In this document: in pieces, positions 57,744 to 64,000 of the stretch | How positions within the stretch are numbered: the first letter of the stretch is position 1 | Layout: each line of letters opens with the position of its first letter | Assembly (NCBI RefSeq): GCF_019754945.1 | Contig: NZ_JAEUWU010000003.1 | Coordinates: 372,001 to 436,000 of the forward strand | Reading direction: 5' to 3' | DNA from: Corynebacterium pseudokroppenstedtii | GTDB lineage: Bacteria; Actinomycetota; Actinomycetes; Mycobacteriales; Mycobacteriaceae | Length of the DNA: 64,000 nt | Notes under the pieces: model-generated | Databases searched by the model: none | Seen by the model: only the letters and a program-made list of their open reading frames with translations | What the model was told of the DNA's origin: nothing | Program-made: the position numbers and the translations under genes

Positions 57744-59936
57744 TTAGAACAAGTAGTGCAGTTGAGCTAAGGGAAGTTTGTCAGCGGGCGCTATAGTGAG
57801 CGGTTCCCCGTCCGCCCGAACCTCGTAAGTATCGGGGTCGACCGTGATCTTCGGTAGCTCACAGTTTCTCACCATGTCTTTCTTTCCGATGTGTCGACAA
57901 CCGTGAACGGGCAAAACGGTGCTGGTGAGACCCAGCTTGGCGGGCACGCCGTCGTTAATAGCCTCGGAAGACATGAACGTGATCCGGCTGTGGGGCAGTG
58001 CGTGACCGCGATTGCCGAACATGGGTCGATATACCACCGGCTCTGGGGTGGGAAGAGAAGCATTGGGATCGCCCATTAAGGACCAGCAAATATGACCACT
58101 GCGAATCACGAGCTGGGGCTTTGCAGCAACCGACGACACCGGCCACAGGACAATATCGGCGACTTTTCCGACTTCCAACGACCCGATGTAGTCATTGACT
58201 CCGGCGGCGATCGCGGGGTTGCATGTCACCTTAGCGACGTAGCGAAGGACGCGATGGTTGTCATTGCCTGACGTAGACTTTGTGTCGGTCTCGGAGTCTG
58301 TTGACTCAACGGACGCTGAGTTCTCAGGGGCTGCTTGACGATCCTCTGGAAGGGGACCGAGCTCAGCTTTGCAATGGTGTGCAGTTTGAAAAGCACGGGC
58401 CCAGGTTTCCCCAACACGACCCATTGCCTGCGAATCCGAACTGAAAATAGAGATGACGCCTCTATCGTGGAGAACCGTTTCAGCAGCGATAGTTTCGGGT
58501 CTGACGCGAGATTCCGCGAAAGATACATCTTCCGGAATGTCATGAGACAGATGGTGACAAACCATCACCATGTCGAGGAGTTCTTCAGCGCTATTGACGG
58601 TGTAGGGGAGAGTGGGGTTCGTTGAGGCGGGGAGCACCGAGGGCATTCCTGTCACGCGGAGGATATCGGGTGCGTGGCCCCCACCAGCACCTTCGGAGTG
58701 GAAGGTGTGAATAGTTCGGTCTCCGATGGCATTGCGCGTGTCCTCGAAGAAACCGCTTTCGTTCAGCGTGTCAGTATGGATGGCGAGCTGAACGTCATGG
58801 TCGTCACAGACCTTGAGGGCATTGTCAATCACGGCTGGTGTTGCTCCCCAGTCTTCATGAATTTTTAATCCTGCGGCCCCAGCTGCAATTTGCGACTCTA
58901 AAGCCTCGGGAAGTGATCCTGATCCTTTGCCCAGAATTCCGATATTGACCGGCATATCGTCGGCGGCTCGCAGCATCATGCCAATGGAACTTTCCCCCGG
59001 TGTGCAGGTCGTCCCTTTTGTTCCTTCGGCAGGACCCGTTCCACCGCCGAAAAACGTCGTAATTCCATTTGATAATCCCTCTTCGGCTTGCTGAGGAGAA
59101 ATAAAATGGATATGCGAATCAATCCCGCCGGCAGTCACAATTCGATGTTCGCCTGCGATAACTTCAGTATTGGGCCCAATGATCAGCTGCGGATCAACAC
59201 CATCCTGAGTATGCGGGTTACCCGCCTTGCCAATTCCGACAATTCGCCCATCTTTAATCCCGATATCGGCCTTAATAATCCCCGTCATCGCATCAACGAT
59301 GAGCGCGCTCGTAATAACAGTGTCGACGGATTCTGCATCAGAAGCTTGAGGGTCCTGTGCCATCCCATCACGAATAGCTTTGCCACCGCCATACACCGAT
59401 TCGTCCCCATACGCTCGCGAATTAGCATCATCAGTTAATTCGATAACGAGGTTGGTGTCGGCAAGCTGAATGCGGTCGCCCGTCGTCGGGCCATAAATGG
59501 AACCATATTCCGCTTTGGAAATAGAGTACGGGCCTTGGTCGGCGGGCAACTCGTCGTCAGGTACAGATTCTGTTTTAAAACCGCGCTCCTGTGCTCGTTG
59601 GAGACCCCGCTCACGAATGGCAGGATCGTCGAGGGCACCTTCCGCCAAAGCACTAAAGCCATGCAGGATTCTGCGCCCACCAAAATCAACTAATTGAACT
59701 TCTTTCGAATCGCCGGGCTCGAATCGGACAGCTAATCCCGCTGGGATATTGAGGCGCATACCCCATGCCCGATGACGATCGAAGAGTAATTCGCGATTCG
59801 CCTCGAAGAAATGGAAATGGCTTCCCACTTGGACGGCCCGGTCACCGGTATTGGTGACGCGTAGTGTAAGTGTCCTTTTACCCGGGTTAATCGTGATGGT
59901 TCCGTCGTCGTAGATATATCTGTTTGCAGTGCTCAT
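57744..59936 (-). CDS. ureBC: Urease beta-alpha fusion (UreB-UreC)
   Basis: One 730-residue chain contains the small beta subunit (residues 1-104; [34 protein letters not shown]), a 30-residue linker and the catalytic alpha subunit (from about 135; [18 protein letters not shown]). The nickel ligands are all present: His 275 and His 277 (DSHIHF), carbamylated-Lys 358 (GLKIHEDWG), His 387, His 413 and Asp 501; flap residues Cys 460 and His 461 are in [10 protein letters not shown] Ser/Asp-rich insertion (residues 533-560) replaces a short turn after ALPED-like PLPEDRQ. The separate gamma subunit is ureA. Hydrolyses urea to ammonia and carbamate. ATG 59936 has GAGGA upstream. Confidence 0.94.
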   Translation of the reverse strand: MSTANRYIYDDGTITINPGKRTLTLRVTNTGDRAVQVGSHFHFFEANRELLFDRHRAWGMRLNIPAGLAVRFEPGDSKEVQLVDFGGRRILHGFSALAEGALDDPAIRERGLQRAQERGFKTESVPDDELPADQGPYSISKAEYGSIYGPTTGDRIQLADTNLVIELTDDANSRAYGDESVYGGGKAIRDGMAQDPQASDAESVDTVITSALIVDAMTGIIKADIGIKDGRIVGIGKAGNPHTQDGVDPQLIIGPNTEVIAGEHRIVTAGGIDSHIHFISPQQAEEGLSNGITTFFGGGTGPAEGTKGTTCTPGESSIGMMLRAADDMPVNIGILGKGSGSLPEALESQIAAGAAGLKIHEDWGATPAVIDNALKVCDDHDVQLAIHTDTLNESGFFEDTRNAIGDRTIHTFHSEGAGGGHAPDILRVTGMPSVLPASTNPTLPYTVNSAEELLDMVMVCHHLSHDIPEDVSFAESRVRPETIAAETVLHDRGVISIFSSDSQAMGRVGETWARAFQTAHHCKAELGPLPEDRQAAPENSASVESTDSETDTKSTSGNDNHRVLRYVAKVTCNPAIAAGVNDYIGSLEVGKVADIVLWPVSSVAAKPQLVIRSGHICWSLMGDPNASLPTPEPVVYRPMFGNRGHALPHSRITFMSSEAINDGVPAKLGLTSTVLPVHGCRHIGKKDMVRNCELPKITVDPDTYEVRADGEPLTIAPADKLPLAQLHYLF

Positions 59937-59969
59937 GAAGTCCTCGTGATTGCGTGGCGATTTATTGGC

Positions 59970-61184
59970 CTAACGGCCATGAGACGAGCCCTCTTCGTGT
60001 TCGTCGTAGTAGTCGTGTGAGTGGCCGTGGGAATGGGAATGCTCGATATGATGGTGGTGGGCATGCTCACGAGAATGCGTGTGCGAGTGCGTGTGGGGGT
60101 GAGGGTGGTGGTGTGAATGAGTGTGACTGTGCGGATGACTATGTGAATGGCTATGCCCACCCTCGGCGTCATCCTCCTCATGGGCATGACTATGCGCGAA
60201 GCCCGAATCATGATCAGCCCACAGTGCCTCTTCCAAACCCACGACAGGGAAGGATTGGCTACTCAGGGCTGATGATGGATCGTCAGAGGATTGATTGCCG
60301 CCAGTGCTATGAGCTGCATCGTTTCCCGCCGAGGATTTGAATACGTCGGCAGCAGCATCGCGAGCACGAACAACATTTGTCTCAATCAGCACTGCGAGTG
60401 CTGACGGCGACCATAGTGGGACCTCGTGATAGCTTCCTCCATCGGCGCAATTACCGTCCTTATTCGGCGGCAGAAGGTCTGCTCGAAGAACGACGATTCG
60501 CTCCCCGTCGGGCTCGGCCGCCTGGTCGGCCGCATGGTCATCGAGAAGAATCTCAGCACGGTGAATAGCCTCAGGAAGGCTCGGGGCTGCTCCGTCAAAT
60601 GCCACAGAGGTCTCAGAATTGCTGTACTGCCATGCCAACCGGGTATCACGGAACAAATCAGCGTCGAAAAAGGGATCTAAAGCCACTGATACGACGACGT
60701 ACGAATGTGCTGGATGGGAGCGCATGTTTGCACGTAAAGCCGATACGCGTGTGGTTGAATTCCCGATTGGATCGGAAATAATCACCCGCGCTGAAGGCCG
60801 GCTGCGTTTCCACCATTGGGTCGCTTGCGCTAGTGCTGTGATGCTGTGGAGGTCTCGTCCCGCGGTCATGGGAATGATGACAGTGGGAGGCTGATTGGCG
60901 GTTGAGGTTGCCGAATGACGGGCGTCGTCCTCTGAAGGATCCTCGTGATGCGCGACTGTGAGGGCTTGCGTTAATTCACTTGTTGAATGAGCGAGAACGA
61001 TCGGCTCGAGATTGCCGTCGCTTGGCATAGAACGATGGGCGGCTGAAGAACCATGCGCCGCTGCCCCTGTTGCAGCTGCGTGCTGGTCAGCGACATCGAC
61101 TAGACGGAATCGACGGAGACGGGCAGTTGCTTCGCGAATGAGCTCGTCATTATGGGCTTCGGCGCCACAAAAAAGAATGATCAT
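59970..61184 (-). CDS. CbiX-like chelatase-fold protein with histidine-rich tail, in the urease operon
   Basis: A 404-residue protein in the place where a nickel metallochaperone would be expected. Residues 1-155 resemble one sirohydrochlorin-chelatase (CbiX/CfbA) half: MIILFCGAEAHNDELI, VIIPMTAGRDLHSI and ISDPIGNSTTRVSAL. A second half follows from about 160 (YVVVSVALDPFFDADL, AFDGAAPSLPEAIHRAE, IVVLRADLLPP). Residues 331-390 hold 28 histidines in His-Ser, His-Thr and His-Pro alternation, plus His 396 and 402, a strong metal-binding tail. It lacks UreE features, and no ureE is present in the window. It lies 18 nt after ureA and 33 nt before ureBC, all on one strand. Nickel storage or delivery to urease is my inference; the CbiX relationship rests on motif pattern. 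Confidence 0.75.
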   Translation of the reverse strand: MIILFCGAEAHNDELIREATARLRRFRLVDVADQHAAATGAAAHGSSAAHRSMPSDGNLEPIVLAHSTSELTQALTVAHHEDPSEDDARHSATSTANQPPTVIIPMTAGRDLHSITALAQATQWWKRSRPSARVIISDPIGNSTTRVSALRANMRSHPAHSYVVVSVALDPFFDADLFRDTRLAWQYSNSETSVAFDGAAPSLPEAIHRAEILLDDHAADQAAEPDGERIVVLRADLLPPNKDGNCADGGSYHEVPLWSPSALAVLIETNVVRARDAAADVFKSSAGNDAAHSTGGNQSSDDPSSALSSQSFPVVGLEEALWADHDSGFAHSHAHEEDDAEGGHSHSHSHPHSHTHSHHHPHPHTHSHTHSREHAHHHHIEHSHSHGHSHDYYDEHEEGSSHGR

Positions 61185-61202
61185 CGATACTTCCCGGCGC
61201 GT

Positions 61203-61508
61203 CTAGTGTCGGATGGGATCGTGGACGGAGACGAGTTTCGTTCCGTCAGGAAAAGTCGCTTCTACCTGGACTAGCGAGACCATGTCTGGGACGTCGTCGA
61301 GTACCTCGTCGGCAGTGAGGACCGTCGTCCCGATGTGCATTGCTTCAGCCACGCTCTTGCCATCGCGTGCTGCTTCTATGACGGCGTCGGAAATTAAAGC
61401 AATCGCTTCGGGGTGGTTGAGTTTGACACCCCGTTCTCGTCGACGTTGAGCCACTTGAGCTGCAAGAAATACTAATAATTTATCTGTCTCACGAGGAGAG
61501 AGATTCAT
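61203..61508 (-). CDS. ureA: Urease gamma subunit
   Basis: Small structural subunit of urease, 101 residues: [34 protein letters not shown] and [20 protein letters not shown] are the family landmarks. AAGGAG lies 8 nt before ATG 61508. It is the first gene of the operon ureA, CbiX-like, ureBC, ureF, ureG, ureD. Confidence 0.96.
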   Translation of the reverse strand: MNLSPRETDKLLVFLAAQVAQRRRERGVKLNHPEAIALISDAVIEAARDGKSVAEAMHIGTTVLTADEVLDDVPDMVSLVQVEATFPDGTKLVSVHDPIRH

Positions 61509-61569
61509 TGGTATGGCTCCTTACGCGCGCAACAAAGCTCCGGGGGTGGTGTGCACAACCCTGTCTCGG

Positions 61570-61600
61570 CATGATGGTCGCCCCTCACTCTGCCATCATG
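61570..61600. promoter_or_regulatory. 31-bp inverted repeat upstream of the urease operon
   Basis: CATGATGG (61570-61577) and CCATCATG (61593-61600) are perfect inverted half-sites 15 bp apart, 62 bp upstream of ureA. The half-site/spacer layout resembles operators of nickel regulators such as NikR (6-bp halves, 16-bp spacing), though the sequence differs. A leader hairpin is another reading. Confidence 0.5.
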
Positions 61601-61643
61601 TGACGAATGAATCGTTGGCTTTATGTTGCGAGTATGTAAATCT

Positions 61644-62981
61644 TTATCGAAGAGCAGGATTGTATTTCAGTGAATTACGGCGGTACGTCAGTTCGCCAGC
61701 GATACGAACTGACTCAGCCAGTCGACCTTCCTCGCGCAATTGGCTGAGCCTTTTTGACATGCGCTGCCGGATATTTTCCGGCGAAATGGTATTCAGATAT
61801 ACCTTGGTCGAACCCTCGAAACCGGCGAGGTTTGATGCTCGCCATTTGATCATTACTCGCCATGGCATAGGGATATCGAGGTCAATTGGTTTGTGGTGCC
61901 ATTCCTCATTACATGGAACGTCCGAGCCGGTTGCTGCGTGGCACGCGTGAATGAGGTCGCTCATGTCCCGCATTTCTTCTTCGCTGAGCTTCCACGGTTC
62001 ACACGTTGCTGATCGAGAGTAAATCTCGATAGTTGGGTAGCGGTGCCCAAACCCAGCGAAAGCGATGGCATGAGTGTTTTCGGCAATGACTAGATTGTGA
62101 TAGCCGGCATAATCAACGGCCCATTCGTTGTACATATTGGGGTTGGACCGTAGTCGCGCGATCTCGAGTTCGGCCTGCGCGCCTCGCTCATCGATAGCGA
62201 CGAGCTGCTTGTGCAAGTGATCAAAGCTTGCTCCTGCAGGCTTCAGCCAGTTTTGGAATACGGCCACATACCGTGCGTAGCGGTTGCGTGAATAGAGGTC
62301 ACGCATTGCGTCAGCGGTGAAGTTGATGAATTGGTAGTGCTCTTCCGGCGTTAGCGTGCCGCTGGAGGCGAGTTGTCCGCTCGAGGTGGCGTCGTCAGTG
62401 AAGTGTCGACGGGCCACGATGACGTCGTGTCCACCAGCAAAGTAGGCGGGCGCACGCTTGAGAAGTTCGGTTTCCGGTGTGTCTTTGATCTCCGATTCCG
62501 GTGTTCCTGCAGAACGCAGACGTGTCGCGATAATGTTCAGCACGTGCTGCCTTCCGGCAGGTTCGCTGAGGTAATCGTTCATGTGGGTTGAGGTTTCCGG
62601 ATCCATCGCGAATCCGTGGTTCGCCCGCCAGTATTCGTATCCGAGAATCTCGAAGAGGTTGGGGACACGTCGGAACTCGGCGACTGAGTCATCCAGTTGA
62701 CTCTCTTTTAACCGGTAGCGGGTTGTCCACTTGTTGTTGTCGACGACGACTCGCGCTTTCTCCGGAGGAGTCTCTCTGTATCGCGCGGAACAAAATGCGC
62801 ACTCATGGTCGCGATCGTGCGGAGTGACAGGGTGCTCTTCTGGAATGGGGTGCGCGATTGGTCGATTCCCGCGCCCCGGTACAGTCCACACTTCGGTTCC
62901 TGTAAATGGGTTGACCTGCTTGATGGTTCCATCGGCAAGTGTTGTTAGAGGTGCGAGAGGCAGGGCGACAGGAGTACTCAC
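61644..62981 (-). CDS. DUF4921 family protein (GalT/HIT-like)
   Basis: A 445-residue cytosolic protein of the galactose-1-phosphate uridylyltransferase/HIT superfamily, DUF4921 group. CAFCSARYRETPPEKARVV supplies a probable zinc cysteine pair, and ASFDHLHKQLVAID has the HIT-type His pair. TKVYLNTISPENIRQRMSKRL is a family C-terminal motif. The exact nucleotidyl substrate is unknown. The start is GTG 62981, with TAAAGT 8 nt upstream; the frame runs on to 63056. It is unrelated in function to the urease genes as far as I can tell, and ends 136 bp before ureA. Confidence 0.8.
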   Translation of the reverse strand: MSTPVALPLAPLTTLADGTIKQVNPFTGTEVWTVPGRGNRPIAHPIPEEHPVTPHDRDHECAFCSARYRETPPEKARVVVDNNKWTTRYRLKESQLDDSVAEFRRVPNLFEILGYEYWRANHGFAMDPETSTHMNDYLSEPAGRQHVLNIIATRLRSAGTPESEIKDTPETELLKRAPAYFAGGHDVIVARRHFTDDATSSGQLASSGTLTPEEHYQFINFTADAMRDLYSRNRYARYVAVFQNWLKPAGASFDHLHKQLVAIDERGAQAELEIARLRSNPNMYNEWAVDYAGYHNLVIAENTHAIAFAGFGHRYPTIEIYSRSATCEPWKLSEEEMRDMSDLIHACHAATGSDVPCNEEWHHKPIDLDIPMPWRVMIKWRASNLAGFEGSTKVYLNTISPENIRQRMSKRLSQLREEGRLAESVRIAGELTYRRNSLKYNPALR

Positions 62982-62989
62982 GAGCGAAA

Positions 62990-62995
62990 ACTTTA
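62990..62995 (-). promoter_or_regulatory. -10 box for leaderless DUF4921 gene
   Basis: TAAAGT on the minus strand, 8 nt before GTG 62981; no ribosome site is visible. Confidence 0.45.
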
Positions 62996-63207
62996 GCGGG
63001 TGGGTGACGTGATCGCGACCTTGATTCCCGACGAGACGATGGAGCCGTCTTTGCACTCGCGCGTGCGCCGGTGTTTAACTCACGCGTGCGTCGGTGTTAA
63101 ATGAGCACGGTTGCTAAAACATTGTTGGACCGTGTTGGTCATTTCTTGTTTCATCGGAAGTAAGAAGAAGATAAGACAACGGCATTGGACACAGAGGGCG
63201 ATGAATA

Positions 63208-64000
63208 GTGGATACTGAAGGTCAGGAGCTTATGCCCCACGAGCGTGACCCCCGCATGGGAATCGATGCGGATGCTGTGTTACGCGTGGGTGAGATCTTG
63301 CTCTCTGCCGGGACCGACGTATATCGAGTTATTCGGGCGATGAAACGCACGGCCCGGTCCTTGGGCTTCGATCGGTTCGACGCGTCGATCACGATGTCAA
63401 GTATCCGTTTTACCGGGCGCAGAGGGAATAACTTCCGAACGGAAATCAGTACTTTAGAGAAGTACGGCGTCGATTCTTCTCTTATTGAAGCTGTCGAAGA
63501 TCTGACTCACCACCTTCCCTCTGAAATAACGGCAGAGTGGGTTCACGAAAAGCTCGATAAAATCGAGAACAATCGACGGACCAGGTGGAGTCGAGTTGCA
63601 CTTGCCTGTGCTGCGGCGGTGGCGTGTTCGGCGTTCGCGATTTTAAATCGGTTTAGTTTTGATTCGGCTGTAGCAGTTGCTTTTAGCGCTTTGTGCGGCC
63701 AAACCGTGAGGATGTCTTTTGCTCGTAAGCGTTTCAATCAATTAGGGACGACGGCAGTTTCGGGAATAGTTGCCTGTCTGGTGTATTTCGGGTTAAGTCA
63801 GCTCTTCTTTGTGACTCCCTGGGGTCGGTCAGAGCAGACGCTGGGCCAGGGCTATGTGGCGGCGATGTTGTTCTTGATTCCCGGTTTTCCGCTGTTTACT
63901 GCGTTGGTTGACCTGGCCAGATTAGATATCGCCGCGGGGTGGGAGCGTTTTGTTTACGCTTTCGAGATCATTGTCTCAGCAACCATGGCGGCGTGGATTG
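63208..64000 (+). CDS. ThrE-type threonine/serine exporter, N-terminal part (runs off window)
   Basis: A reading frame that opens at GTG 63208 and is still open at the window end (264 codons visible). The N-terminal cytosolic domain (about 110 residues) has the ThrE/DUF1212 pattern: ADAVLRVGEILLSAGTDVYRVIRAMKRTARSLG, with DASITMSSIRFTGRRG. Several membrane helices follow (ALACAAAVACSAFAIL, AVSGIVACLVYFGL, and MLFLIPGFPLFTALVDLARLD). The family exports threonine and serine by proton exchange. AGAGGG lies about ten bases before the GTG. The C-terminal part is outside the window. Confidence 0.82.
   Translation, partial: MDTEGQELMPHERDPRMGIDADAVLRVGEILLSAGTDVYRVIRAMKRTARSLGFDRFDASITMSSIRFTGRRGNNFRTEISTLEKYGVDSSLIEAVEDLTHHLPSEITAEWVHEKLDKIENNRRTRWSRVALACAAAVACSAFAILNRFSFDSAVAVAFSALCGQTVRMSFARKRFNQLGTTAVSGIVACLVYFGLSQLFFVTPWGRSEQTLGQGYVAAMLFLIPGFPLFTALVDLARLDIAAGWERFVYAFEIIVSATMAAWI

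Noticed and set aside
59993..60192. Repetitive GTG/ATG-rich DNA that looks like a simple-sequence repeat
   Set aside because: It is the coding sequence of the histidine tail (His-Ser, His-Thr, His-Pro codons read on the minus strand), not a separate repeat element or CRISPR array.
59970..61184. Annotation of this gene as ureE because of its histidine tail and position
   Set aside because: The body of the protein lacks the UreE peptide-binding and metal-binding domain pattern and is twice its length; it resembles CbiX halves instead.
61513..61950. 145-codon plus-strand frame beginning between ureA and the DUF4921 gene
   Set aside because: Most of it is antisense to DUF4921 and it spans the urease promoter region; no ribosome site or domain.

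Overview
The window reads as chromosome of a high-GC Gram-positive bacterium of the order Mycobacteriales, most like Corynebacterium. The evidence is gene order: dnaE with a PLP enzyme, treZ, relS-treY, glgX next to a BioQ-like TetR gene, a hisDCBHA-impA-hisFI run leading to trp genes, then lgt and pyk. Many genes also start directly at a predicted transcript 5' end (a TANNNT box 6-8 nt before ATG or GTG), as is common in corynebacteria. Base composition looks moderate rather than extreme. I see no tRNA, rRNA, CRISPR array, phage or insertion sequence. Species cannot be fixed from sequence alone.

Layout. 1-9.5 kb: 3' part of ileS, dinB, ansA (convergent), lipoprotein, lspA, rluD, an unknown Ser-rich membrane protein, rarD. 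9.5-17.3 kb: a PLP enzyme of the alanine-racemase fold, dnaE, treZ. 17.3-24.8 kb: YigZ/IMPACT protein, siderophore-binding lipoprotein, small membrane proteins, S4-domain protein, small alarmone synthetase (relS), treY, an unknown gene. 24.9-30.4 kb: class I aldolase, a 480-bp gap with a CRP/GlxR-like site, an exonuclease-BRCT protein, glgX. 30.4-34.2 kb: probable bioQ, a lipoprotein, bioB with an operator-promoter, bsaP, a DUF2567 protein. 34.3-48.2 kb: one histidine-tryptophan supercluster (hisD, C, B, H, A, impA, hisF-hisI-trpE fused, a Trp-associated membrane protein, trpC, trpB, trpA) ending in lgt and a strong terminator. 48.3-53.1 kb: pyk, an M20 amidohydrolase, a Tat-exported lipoprotein. 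53.3-61.5 kb: an NCS1 permease and a urease operon. 61.6-64 kb: a DUF4921 (GalT/HIT-like) gene and the start of a ThrE-type exporter.

Two things stand out. First, one 944-residue reading frame joins HisF, HisI and the anthranilate synthase large subunit TrpE, so two histidine steps and the first tryptophan step share one polypeptide. The neighbouring hisA product keeps the residues of the bifunctional PriA enzyme and no trpF is present, giving a second his/trp crossover. Second, the urease operon has the order ureA, CbiX-like gene, ureB-ureC fusion, ureF, ureG, ureD. It has no ureE. In its place is a two-half CbiX-like (sirohydrochlorin-chelatase-fold) protein with a tail carrying 28 histidines within 60 residues, a good candidate for an alternative nickel-delivery protein.

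Many otherwise conserved enzymes here (HisH, HisC, UreC, TreZ, DinB, the TrpE linker) carry long Ser/Asp/Glu/Thr-rich inserts. Trehalose and glycogen metabolism (treY, treZ, glgX), stringent-response signalling (relS) and biotin synthesis (bioQ, bioB, bsaP) are each represented by recognisable sets.
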